From positions 1 through 64,000 of the forward strand of contig QXWX01000003.1 in assembly GCA_009911175.1 (NCBI GenBank): a stretch of 64,000 nt of DNA. The letters are read 5' to 3'. The stretch is from Lachnospiraceae bacterium (GTDB lineage Bacteria > Bacillota_A > Clostridia > Lachnospirales > Lachnospiraceae). Position numbers and translations under genes: made by a program. Shown piece after piece: positions 35,022 to 42,150 of the stretch (the stretch's first letter is position 1; every line of letters starts with the position of its first letter). Below the pieces are notes generated by a model. That model made no database searches. It was not told the origin of the DNA and worked only from the letters and a program-made list of their open reading frames with translations.

Positions 35022-35609
35022 TCATCGGCCGCAAGCATGGCCATTACAGGATGCCCTTGGGTATGTCATCCTGAAGTCCGGCAAGACACAGCCCTTCCTG
35101 CCCTTAAAACTGCCTCTGTAATATTCAAGACTCACATAATCGTGCATACATTCCCAGTAAATCTGCCCTTTGCAGCCGTATCGGTCATCCTGAAAATATC
35201 CATATGCAGTCATATCCGAGGAGTCTGCGCTTTTCAGGTATTTCCTGATCTCCTCCGCAGTCTTATAATTTCCCTCCTGTTCAGACCATTTACGCCCGTT
35301 ACCGTATTCTTCCGCTGGGTCATGGACGCTTTCATATATACCGCAATTACTGTCACTTTCACAGACTCCTTCATATACACCGCGATCACAGTCGCTTTCA
35401 CAGACTCCTTCATATATCCCGCGATCATAGTCGCTTTCATAGACACTACATTTATAAACACAGCTTTCACTTACATCAAAAAATTCATCCAGGCATTGAT
35501 TCTCCAGATGTATATATTTTTCTAAAAAGCAATGAAGAGTCTCCGTTTTTCTTCCTTCCCTGACGGCTGCCCGGCCTTCTGATCCGAAAAACATCTCTTC
35601 ATCCTGCAT
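35022..35609 (-). CDS. Unknown protein with 13-residue tandem repeats
   Basis: 195 residues. A central array of a 13-residue unit of type ESDYDRGIYEGVC (three full copies, about residues 57-95) is followed by a region AEEIRKYLKSADSSDMTAYG and YGCKGQIYWECMHDYVSLEYY. The last 13 residues are encoded by an intergenic-type repeat (family C, 35027-35066), so the natural C-terminus has probably been replaced. No family recognised. The cysteines are frequent but not in a metal-site pattern. Confidence 0.55.
   Translation of the reverse strand: MQDEEMFFGSEGRAAVREGRKTETLHCFLEKYIHLENQCLDEFFDVSESCVYKCSVYESDYDRGIYEGVCESDCDRGVYEGVCESDSNCGIYESVHDPAEEYGNGRKWSEQEGNYKTAEEIRKYLKSADSSDMTAYGYFQDDRYGCKGQIYWECMHDYVSLEYYRGSFKGRKGCVLPDFRMTYPRASCNGHACGR
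35027..35066. repeat. Repeat family C copy inside a gene end
   Basis: GGCCATTACAGGATGCCCTTGGG-type sequence matching family C lies within the last codons of the unknown protein with tandem repeats. Confidence 0.6.
35325..35441 (-). repeat. 39-bp in-frame tandem repeat, three units
   Basis: Units start at 35325, 35364 and 35403, each beginning GAC(G/T)C(T/C)TTCATATA and ending CTTTCA(C/T)A. The array is inside the gene at 35022 and keeps the reading frame. A partial fourth unit follows. Confidence 0.9.
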
Positions 35610-35663
35610 ATGCTCCCTTGCAGGGCCGGCGGACTTTGTCCGCCAAAGTATGTACGCCCATCT

Positions 35664-36308
35664 TCAAAGCACCTCCCTGAATATTCCCGGATTTTTCATC
35701 AACGCCCGGTTCTTATTATAATCCCGTCTCACCTGTGCCCTTATTTTGGAAATCTGCTGTCTGTATCTTTTTACCGTTTCAGGGCTCTCCGCACAGACAT
35801 AGAATAAATGGCTTCCCTCCGCCATCTTCTCCGGCAGATGCCTGACTGCCTCAGAGCTTCCTTCCATGTCTTCCACCAGTCTGCACATATAGTAATGCTT
35901 TTCTTCGGCCACCCTGTAGCGAGTACCCAGACAGTAAATCCCCGCCATATGAAAAAATAGTTCTTCATCCTCCGTGAGCAGCCTTTCCTTATACTGGTCA
36001 AATGTTTCTTCCATATATACAGGCTTTCGCTCATCTTCCCCGTTCAGCCATCTCTCGAGATCTCTCCACTTCTCCTCTGCCGCCTGCCTGCGTTCGGAAA
36101 GCCGCTGCCTCATTTCCGGCTGGTCTTTGTACTTTTCCAGCTTCCGTCCAAGAATGGTGATCTGATTCTCCAGCCGTCTTTCACTCTCCTCCATTTTTTC
36201 TACGATCCGGTTTCCATGTTTCTGCTGGAAATACGCAAGCGCCTCATCTCTGCTGTAAAATATTTCTGTTATGACCTCTTTTTTTACTGCGACACATAAA
36301 TAGTTCAT
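35664..36308 (-). CDS. Unknown coiled-coil protein
   Basis: About 214 residues. A short N-terminal strand region (MNYLCVAVKKEVITEIF) is followed by a long charged helix or coiled coil (about residues 30-85, EKMEESERRLENQITILG) and a C-terminal helical part (LPEKMAEGSHLFYVCAESPET). The ATG at 36308 has GGAGG about 10 bases upstream. It is upstream of the repeat-protein and ADP-ribosylglycohydrolase genes on the same strand. No known family recognised. Confidence 0.7.
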   Translation of the reverse strand: MNYLCVAVKKEVITEIFYSRDEALAYFQQKHGNRIVEKMEESERRLENQITILGRKLEKYKDQPEMRQRLSERRQAAEEKWRDLERWLNGEDERKPVYMEETFDQYKERLLTEDEELFFHMAGIYCLGTRYRVAEEKHYYMCRLVEDMEGSSEAVRHLPEKMAEGSHLFYVCAESPETVKRYRQQISKIRAQVRRDYNKNRALMKNPGIFREVL

Positions 36309-36453
36309 GATCGGCATTCCTCCATTTGTATAGTGGATACTTCCTGCATCTTTCGTATAGCACTATAACATACCGGATTGCCGCAAAGCGACAACTGTGT
36401 GTCACCCATATTTTCCCCTGCGGTACTGCCTGGATATCGACTCCAACATCCGC

Positions 36454-37026
36454 TCATTCATTGGATCTTCGGATCAGCTTTCCCCCCTTCTTTTTCACGT
36501 CAAAATCCTCCCGGAGCCCATAATCCTCTTCCATTACAAAACAATGGTCATTGTTGTCATATCCAACCTCATGCCCGATCCGCCTCAGGGTCTTAAAATC
36601 CCTCTGGCGGGTACGCTCTGAGGATTCGGGAAATAATTCATAATAGGAATCCTTCGCGGTAAAATACTCTTTTGCCTCGCCGTCCTCATTCTCCAGTTCC
36701 TTCTCCCAGTCTGCAATGTCCTCATTCTCCAGTTCGGTCATCAATGTTCCCAGGCGGTACAGGCGTTTTAAAGACTGCCTCCGTTTTCCGGCCGCATGTT
36801 CATGAAACCGAGGCGTGTCTTTTTTCACATATCCCCGTTCTTTTTTAGAATATACCACATCCACCAGCCCGGCCTCCCGCAGATCTACAATGTCCCGCTG
36901 GATCATCCGCTTGTTGATGGGAAGCCTGGATGTGATCTCAGCAAATTCCGTCACTTCGCAGTGCAGGAAAATCTCATATAATAAAAGCTGCCGTTCGATT
37001 TTTGACAGCTCAATAAACTTCCCCAT
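36454..37026 (-). CDS. HTH transcriptional regulator (DeoR/WYL-type N-terminal domain)
   Basis: 190 residues from the ATG at 37026 (GGGAGGAGG upstream). An N-terminal winged helix (RQLLLYEIFLHCEVTEFAEI, then NKRMIQRDIVDLREAGLV) resembles the DNA-binding domain of YafY/WYL regulators. The remaining part is acidic and has no clear WYL core, so it may be a short variant. It has its own consensus promoter and is the most upstream gene of the minus-strand block containing the RNA repair genes; control of that block is inferred. Confidence 0.75.
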   Translation of the reverse strand: MGKFIELSKIERQLLLYEIFLHCEVTEFAEITSRLPINKRMIQRDIVDLREAGLVDVVYSKKERGYVKKDTPRFHEHAAGKRRQSLKRLYRLGTLMTELENEDIADWEKELENEDGEAKEYFTAKDSYYELFPESSERTRQRDFKTLRRIGHEVGYDNNDHCFVMEEDYGLREDFDVKKKGGKLIRRSNE

Positions 37027-37057
37027 TCGATTCCTCCTCCCTTTTTCAGTTCCTTCC

Positions 37058-37086
37058 ATTTTAGAGTTTATAGCTCTATTTGTCAA
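37058..37086 (-). promoter_or_regulatory. Consensus promoter of the HTH regulator gene
   Basis: On the minus strand TTGACA (37081-37086) and TAAAAT (37058-37063) are separated by 17 bases, about 30 bases upstream of the start at 37026. Confidence 0.75.
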
Positions 37087-37218
37087 CTGTCCCATGCCTT
37101 TACTTTATACTGAATATATTCTAGGCCCGGATGCTGTGCCACATGGTACACAGCTCCATAAATAGTTCCTAATCTACACTGTGGCAGTTCCTTACAGCCG
37201 AACCGAGGTGTGACTAAC

Positions 37219-37443
37219 ATGAAGTATAATGAACGGATACGCGAGCTCAGGGAGGATCAGTCCCTGACTCAGCAAAGGATTGCAGACCTGCTCCATATCG
37301 GGCAGAGAACCTACGCAGATTATGAAAGCGGCAAGACAAGGATTCCCGTTGACAGCCTTCTGATTCTTGCCAGATTCTACAATGTCTCTATGGATTATAT
37401 TGCCGGCGCCAGTAACCAGAAAAAACCGTATCCGGCAGATTGA
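37219..37443 (+). CDS. XRE-family HTH regulator
   Basis: 74 residues, a single helix-turn-helix domain: YNERIRELREDQSLTQQRIA, then IGQRTYADYESGKTRIPVD and LARFYNVSMDYIAG. GAGGTG lies 8 bases upstream of ATG 37219. It is divergent from the HTH regulator at 36454. The palindrome-like GTGCCACATGGTACAC near 37137-37152 lies between them and could be an operator; this is inference. Confidence 0.88.
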   Translation: MKYNERIRELREDQSLTQQRIADLLHIGQRTYADYESGKTRIPVDSLLILARFYNVSMDYIAGASNQKKPYPAD

Positions 37444-37522
37444 CCTCACATTCCCTGACACGCAGCCGCCGCCCGCTTAGAGCGGTATTCCGCTTATGGT
37501 AAGATTATTTTTGCATAGTTCC

Positions 37523-37759
37523 TTATCCTGATGAGGCAGGATTTTCCGCTTTTTCCGCCACATAAGCATCTAATCGGCTGATGGCCCCTCTCAGTTCTTT
37601 CTGCAAGGCTTCCAGGTAATATCCGGCGCTGTTCGCGATCCATTTTTCTTCCTGCTCATTCCCATAAGAAGCTTCCAGCCTCTTTAATATGTACAGCAAA
37701 GATTTTTGATTGTATTCTACTTCCAATAAATCTCTCATGATCGAATACAGCTCCTGCAT
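37523..37759 (-). CDS. Small helical protein of unknown function
   Basis: 78 residues, amphipathic helices (MQELYSIMRDLLEVEYNQKS, LEALQKELRGAISRLDAY). AAAGG lies upstream of the start at 37759. It is transcribed away from the FliG-like gene. No family recognised. Confidence 0.6.
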   Translation of the reverse strand: MQELYSIMRDLLEVEYNQKSLLYILKRLEASYGNEQEEKWIANSAGYYLEALQKELRGAISRLDAYVAEKAENPASSG

Positions 37760-37930
37760 CTTTTTTCCTTTCTATGCACACCAGCGTAATTCATTCTTTC
37801 ACCAATATATCATACTGCTCCGCAGATAAACGACAATGACATGGCGATGCAGATATATACTTTTCGGAATACTTTTTTCAAATATTATAAATTACCCGCC
37901 ACACTGTTGTCATCCACGGTACCTTGCCTG

Positions 37931-37939
37931 TGTTATAAT
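37931..37939 (+). promoter_or_regulatory. Extended -10 promoter of the FliG-like gene pair
   Basis: TGTTATAAT is an extended -10 about 47 bases upstream of the start at 37986. TTGTCA at 37907-37912 is 21 bases away, too far for a good -35. Confidence 0.5.
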
Positions 37940-37985
37940 TTTTGAAATATACTCCCATCGGACTCAATACAAGGAGAAAATGATC

Positions 37986-38792
37986 ATGAAAAAAATCTTA
38001 GATGATGTAAGACGGGACGCGATCAAGAAATTAAAGGCGGCGAATACGGAGGATCTCCATTTATTGACTGACACAGCCGTCTACATATATTCACTTGTGA
38101 AAACAAGGGATTTATATGGACTTTCCGCCATGGAACAGGCTGTGAAGGATTCCCCGTCAGAATTTTTCAGATCCGTCTGCACATTTATTTCGGATCCATA
38201 TGATTTAGACGATGCCATCGAACTTGTCACGAATGAATATTGGAGCCGTGATCTCCAGGGTGTCCAGGCTATGACCGCATATATCTATATTCGGGCAGCT
38301 CTTTACATTTCTGACCCGGAGCACCTGCTTTCGGATGGATTTAGGTATCTCCTCCAATCCCTGCTTCCTCCGGGCAGCCTTCGCCGGGAATTTAAGGAAC
38401 TGACAGAAAGGACCTACCGGGAAATGGAATCCCGCCATGAGAAAGAAGTATCAGAAAGCTTTTCCCATATCATCTGGCCGGTATTCCAGGATGAGGAAAT
38501 ATTGGAGAACATCCACGCTCTGGAATGGGTGCTTGGCAGACTGCCGGACCGGGATGTACAGAGACTCCTCCGGGATATGGATATGAACACCGTTTCCGCC
38601 TGTATCTGTGCTCTCGGCGAAGATGTACGGGACAGGGTGATACGAAACCTGAGCAGACGCAGCGGTACAACAGCCAAAGAAACTGCCGTACAATTGCATC
38701 CCATAAGCAAAAAGACCGCATCCCAGAGCATTTCCAACATGTTACTCGTTCTCGGACGGCTGGAGGCCTCCGGGGAAATCAGAATACTTTGA
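37986..38792 (+). CDS. Protein with C-terminal FliG-C-like domain
   Basis: About 268 residues. The C-terminal 90 residues resemble the FliG C-terminal domain: LPDRDVQRLLRDMDMNTVSA matches FliG LDDRxIQxVLREVDxxDLA, then DRVIRNLSRRS matches EKIFxNMSKRA, and LGRLEASGEIRI matches the FliG ending RRLEEAGEI. The N-terminal 140 residues form a separate domain shared with the next gene (TNEYWSRDLQGVQAMTAYIYI). There is no FliG N-terminal or middle domain and no flagellar gene in the window. The ATG at 37986 has AGGAG nine bases upstream. FliG-C normally binds MotA; a role outside motility is inferred. Confidence 0.75.
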   Translation: MKKILDDVRRDAIKKLKAANTEDLHLLTDTAVYIYSLVKTRDLYGLSAMEQAVKDSPSEFFRSVCTFISDPYDLDDAIELVTNEYWSRDLQGVQAMTAYIYIRAALYISDPEHLLSDGFRYLLQSLLPPGSLRREFKELTERTYREMESRHEKEVSESFSHIIWPVFQDEEILENIHALEWVLGRLPDRDVQRLLRDMDMNTVSACICALGEDVRDRVIRNLSRRSGTTAKETAVQLHPISKKTASQSISNMLLVLGRLEASGEIRIL

Positions 38793-38813
38793 CAACTCAA
38801 GGAGGAAGGTAAA

Positions 38814-39368
38814 ATGACTTTAGAAGAAAAGGTTTTGGAAGGACTGGATAAAGGCTGGAAGTTAGAATACTTAAAAGAAAAAATCTCAGAGGGAATTACA
38901 GAAGAGAGAGTACGAGACGGTATATTAAATGATGTAAGGCAGGATGCCTTTAAAAAATTAAAGTCTGCCTGCGATGCGGATGCCAGCTTTCTCATCGATG
39001 CGGCATTGTATATCTTAGCGCTTGCACAGACGGCGAGGAGGCATGGGCTTCTGTGTCTGGATATTCTGATAGAGGATTTGCCTGAACCTCTGCGGATTCC
39101 CATCCAGATGGTGGCAGACTGCTATCCATATGGGGAAATCGTTGAAATAGCGACAAACGACTATTGGAGCAGAGGTCCGCAGGGAATACAGGCGATGGTC
39201 TCCTATATTTATATTTGCGGAGCACTTTATATCAGAAAGGGATATTCGCCAGATGCTTTAAAGGATGCGCTGGAAACCCTGTTTCCTTTAAACTGGCGGC
39301 AGGAATACCGGGAAAGATGTGAAAAAATGGAGCTTACGAAAATCCTTCCGAAATATGAATCAATCTGA
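38814..39368 (+). CDS. Paralog of the FliG-like protein lacking the FliG-C part
   Basis: 184 residues. An N-terminal lead (TLEEKVLEGLDKGWKLEYLK) is followed by the same domain as the preceding protein: ILNDVRQDAFKKLKSACDAD and IATNDYWSRGPQGIQAMVSY match LDDVRRDAIKKLKAANTED and VTNEYWSRDLQGVQAMTAY. It ends after that domain. AAGGAGG lies upstream and the gap to the first gene is 21 bases, so they are co-transcribed. Function unknown. Confidence 0.75.
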   Translation: MTLEEKVLEGLDKGWKLEYLKEKISEGITEERVRDGILNDVRQDAFKKLKSACDADASFLIDAALYILALAQTARRHGLLCLDILIEDLPEPLRIPIQMVADCYPYGEIVEIATNDYWSRGPQGIQAMVSYIYICGALYIRKGYSPDALKDALETLFPLNWRQEYRERCEKMELTKILPKYESI

Positions 39369-39391
39369 CCAAATACACGGTAGGAAAAAAT

Positions 39392-39425
39392 ATACTGCAC
39401 GCCAGATAAATGGGCCGTGAGTATC
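39392..39425. repeat. Repeat family B copy
   Basis: TATACTGCACGCCAGATAAA...GGCCGTGAGTATC lies in the 77-base gap before the metallo-hydrolase gene. It is a diverged copy of the palindrome at 20081-20114. Confidence 0.6.
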
Positions 39426-39445
39426 ATATATAGGAGGAACGCAAA

Positions 39446-40852
39446 ATGTCCACAAATGTAAAAATCTATCAGGGCAGCCAGATTGGCGGATGTGTAACGG
39501 TCATAACATATACCCCGGAGATATCCGATAATCCTGCTCTGCGCGAACCGGAAACACAGGCTCCGCCAAAGTGCATGCAGGCCCCCCGGGCAATCCGCCT
39601 CATGATCGATTACGGCCAGTCCCTTCCCGGCTCGGATATCACGGAAGATTTCAAATACGACTGGGAACATGAACCCGTAGACGGCGTTTTCTTTACCCAC
39701 TACCATGGGGATCATATCGGCCGTTTCGCAGAAATCCCTTCTGGTATAAAGCTGTATATGGGAGCCGTAACACGCAAGGTTCTGATCAATATCTATACAT
39801 ATTTGGAAAAATCCCGGGATTCCGACACAAAAAACAGGGCAAAAAAAGCGCTGTCCATCCTCCGTGATAACGACCGGATTGTTGAAGTTACAATGAAGCA
39901 CCCCATCGTACTCCCTCTCCCCGGTGAAAACGGAAGGACCGATGCACAAAGCGCAGTCACGGTCACAGGGTACACCATCGACCATTCCGCCTATGACGCC
40001 TTTATGTACCTGGTCGAGACACCGGAGCAGACCATCCTGCACACCGGAGATTTCCGGGGGCATGGTTACCGCGGGGGAAAGATCATCCCCATGATCAATA
40101 AATATGTCCGCCGGTCAGGAAGCAAGGATGTAGATATCCTCATCACGGAGGGTACTATGATGAACCGCGGTTCGGAAAAAATCATCACAGAATCCGATCT
40201 GCAGAAAGAGGCGGCAGAATATTTCAAAGACCATAAGTATGTGTTCCTGATCTGCTCTTCTACAAACCTGGATTCCCTTGCTTCCTTTTATGCTGCCGCA
40301 CAAAATACAAAGCCCTATGGAATGCGGATGTACACTTACAGTGAATATGTCATCCGGCAGCTAAATACATTTACCGAAGCGGCCGGAAAATATGCCGGCC
40401 TCTATCGATTTGAACACGTTTACCTGCTGGATCTGGAAAGAAGCTTCTCTCATAAGAAATGGGATACGCGCAGAAAGCAGAAAGAACTCATGAGAGAATA
40501 TGGATTTCTGGCAGTCATCAAGCCGGAAGATTTCTGCGAAAAGTATATTGACGAGTTCCTCAATCTAAAACCTGCCATCATTTATTCCCTATGGGACGGC
40601 TATCTGAATCCCCGGCACAAAGCTTACAAGGCGGGCTGGGATTCCTTCCTGAAACGCCAGAAGGCAAAAGGCATAGAGGTCAAACATCTTCATACCAGCG
40701 GCCATGCTGACGCGGAAATGATTGCCAGAATGATCGAAGCCGTAGATCCAAAAGAGGCTATTTATCCCATACATACGGAAAATGCGGCTGGCTTTTATGA
40801 TCTATCCATCAGCGATGCATTAAAAAAGAAAATACGGACTTGTCCCGATTGA
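39446..40852 (+). CDS. RNase J-like MBL-fold metallo-hydrolase
   Basis: 468 residues. The metallo-beta-lactamase fold has FFTHYHGDHIGR (HxHxDH), HTGDFRGHGY and LHTSGHAD as the metal-binding motifs. A large inserted region after ITEGTMMNRG probably corresponds to a beta-CASP-like domain. It resembles RNase J-related hydrolases but is shorter (RNase J is about 550 residues) and lacks the usual C-terminal domain. GGAGG lies upstream. Substrate is unknown; RNA or another phosphodiester is inferred. Confidence 0.82.
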   Translation: MSTNVKIYQGSQIGGCVTVITYTPEISDNPALREPETQAPPKCMQAPRAIRLMIDYGQSLPGSDITEDFKYDWEHEPVDGVFFTHYHGDHIGRFAEIPSGIKLYMGAVTRKVLINIYTYLEKSRDSDTKNRAKKALSILRDNDRIVEVTMKHPIVLPLPGENGRTDAQSAVTVTGYTIDHSAYDAFMYLVETPEQTILHTGDFRGHGYRGGKIIPMINKYVRRSGSKDVDILITEGTMMNRGSEKIITESDLQKEAAEYFKDHKYVFLICSSTNLDSLASFYAAAQNTKPYGMRMYTYSEYVIRQLNTFTEAAGKYAGLYRFEHVYLLDLERSFSHKKWDTRRKQKELMREYGFLAVIKPEDFCEKYIDEFLNLKPAIIYSLWDGYLNPRHKAYKAGWDSFLKRQKAKGIEVKHLHTSGHADAEMIARMIEAVDPKEAIYPIHTENAAGFYDLSISDALKKKIRTCPD

Positions 40853-40864
40853 GCAAATACGTTT

Positions 40865-41058
40865 TCCAATGTCTCTGAACAGCTTTGTGGAGAATGCACT
40901 TCGGAATTCTGTTGTTATTTCATAGCCGGAGGCCGAGAAAAAAATCCCCTGACTGCGTATATAAAGCAATCAGGGGATCGTGCCGTCTGTTTATCTGTCT
41001 CTGATGGTTTGTGTTTATTCTACTTTTTCAAAAGCCGGAATAGAAATCACCTTTCCGC
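40865..41058. repeat. Partial duplication of the hicB tail and oxidoreductase tail
   Basis: 40865-40925 nearly repeats the last 60 bases of hicB (42012-42072), and 41013-41058 repeats the end of the oxidoreductase gene (42149-42193). Between them is a minus-strand terminator (40944-40978, arms ATCCCCTGA and TCAGGGGAT, T-run). The intact hicAB and oxidoreductase genes lie about 1.1 kb downstream, so hicAB is flanked by direct repeats. Confidence 0.85.
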
Positions 41059-41218
41059 CAGACGTTCGATCAGTTTTTTGATCACGTCCATATACAGATC
41101 CATAATTCGTCCCATATATAAAATAGCTGCTGAATTTTTATAGTGGTGGGCAGCATCATCAGGTCGTTCCGCATATATTCTTTTAAGCTTTTCCTCGACA
41201 ATGCGCGTCATGTTATAC
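41057..41218 (-). pseudogene. Relic of a HEPN-type (MNT partner) protein
   Basis: On the minus strand one frame gives KSLKEYMRND and the shifted frame gives HHYKNSAAILYMGRIMDLYM, then KKLIERLAER with a stop. The KSLKEYMRN part matches the HEPN relic at 51040-51243 base for base over about 30 bases. The second part fits the C-terminal helix of such proteins. The middle is deleted and the frame is broken. Confidence 0.45.
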
Positions 41219-41324
41219 TGTGCGGCAGATTTATCCGCGCTCAGTATATATTTACAGCTCCTCCGGATCCAGTTCTCCGTCGTTGATCAGCTGTGCTGCC
41301 GGGCCTCCCCTGTTGATTTAGAGC

Positions 41325-41343
41325 ATCCAACCGTACAGGTGGA
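41325..41343. repeat. Short copy of repeat family A
   Basis: CATCCAACCGTACAGGTGGA sits immediately upstream of an AraC-type relic. The surrounding 41219-41345 holds no gene that I can support. Confidence 0.6.
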
Positions 41344-41345
41344 AA

Positions 41346-41396
41346 GAATTTAAAAAGTATACCGGTATGACCCCTACGGAATACATGAAACTATAA
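41346..41396 (+). pseudogene. C-terminal stub of an AraC-family regulator
   Basis: Sixteen codons plus a stop read EFKKYTGMTPTEYMKL, the typical end of an AraC/XylS DNA-binding domain. Nothing upstream continues it; a family A repeat end abuts the stub, so the rest of the gene was lost. Confidence 0.5.
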
Positions 41397-41430
41397 TATG
41401 GTTTCTAATATCTTCTGCAACTATTTCTAG

Positions 41431-41459
41431 TTGCTATTTTACTTTATACCAAGTATAAT
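41431..41459 (+). promoter_or_regulatory. Promoter of hicAB
   Basis: TTGCTA (41431-41436) and TATAAT (41454-41459) are 17 bases apart, about 24 bases upstream of the hicA start. HicB proteins usually repress their own promoter. Confidence 0.65.
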
Positions 41460-41482
41460 AGAGATAAAGAGGAGGATAATCT

Positions 41483-41737
41483 ATGGGAAGAAAAGAAAAG
41501 CTAATACAGCGGCTCAAGTCAAAACCGAAAGATTTTACTTTTGATGATGCGGAATCTCTGCTGAATTGTCTCGATTATATCCGCTCTAATAAAGGAAAAA
41601 CGAGTGGTTCCCGTGTAATTTTTTCCAATGAAAAACATGGAGATATCTTACTCCATAAACCGCATCCGCAAAAAGAATTGAAAGCTTACCAGATAAAACA
41701 ATTATTAGAAATTTTGGAACAGGAGGGTCTCATATGA
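41483..41737 (+). CDS. hicA: HicA-type mRNA interferase toxin
   Basis: 84 residues with the double-stranded RNA-binding-like HicA fold: KEKLIQRLKSKPKDFTFDD, GSRVIFSN, ILLHKPHPQKELKAYQ and LLEIL. The usual catalytic His lies in LLHKPHP-type sequence. AGAGGAGG precedes the start. It overlaps hicB by 4 bases (ATGA). Confidence 0.88.
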   Translation: MGRKEKLIQRLKSKPKDFTFDDAESLLNCLDYIRSNKGKTSGSRVIFSNEKHGDILLHKPHPQKELKAYQIKQLLEILEQEGLI

Positions 41738-42072
41738 ATAATACATTTGAATATAGAGGTTATATTGGAACTATTGAGTTTTCGGAAGAAGATGCTCTTT
41801 TTTTCGGGAAAGTCATGGGGATCCGTTCCCTGATTTCCTATGAAGGCAAAAATGCCAACGAGCTTATTTCTGATTTTCACAGTGCAGTTGATGATTATCT
41901 CGCGGTCTGTGAGGCGGAAGGCAGGGAGCCAGAGAAAGCCTATAAAGGCAGCTTCAATATCCGAATCTCCCCGGAACTCCATAAGCAGCTGGTCGTTTGC
42001 GCCACTTCCCGCCAAATGTCTCTGAACAGCTTTGTGGAGAATGCACTTCGGAAATCCGTTGTTATTTCATAG
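41734..42072 (+). CDS. hicB: HicB-type antitoxin
   Basis: 112 residues. The RNase H-like HicB core (YRGYIGTIEFSEEDALFFGK, GIRSLISYEGKNANELISDF) is followed by an RHH-type DNA-binding end (FNIRISPELHKQLVVCA, SLNSFVENALRKSV). It neutralises HicA and represses the operon. Its last 60 bases are duplicated at 40865-40925. Confidence 0.9.
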   Translation: MNNTFEYRGYIGTIEFSEEDALFFGKVMGIRSLISYEGKNANELISDFHSAVDDYLAVCEAEGREPEKAYKGSFNIRISPELHKQLVVCATSRQMSLNSFVENALRKSVVIS

Positions 42073-42150
42073 TCAGTGTACTGCTGAAAGGAACAGACAA
42101 GTACCCCTGTGACCGCATCTGACAGCAGTCCAGGGGCATCCGCCTTTTGT

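Noticed and set aside
35325..35441. CRISPR-like spaced repeats
   Set aside because: The 39-bp units are directly abutting, keep a reading frame and have no spacers; no cas gene is present.
37986..39368. Flagellar operon
   Set aside because: Only a FliG-C-like domain is present; there is no FliM, FliN, MotA, MotB or hook gene in the window.
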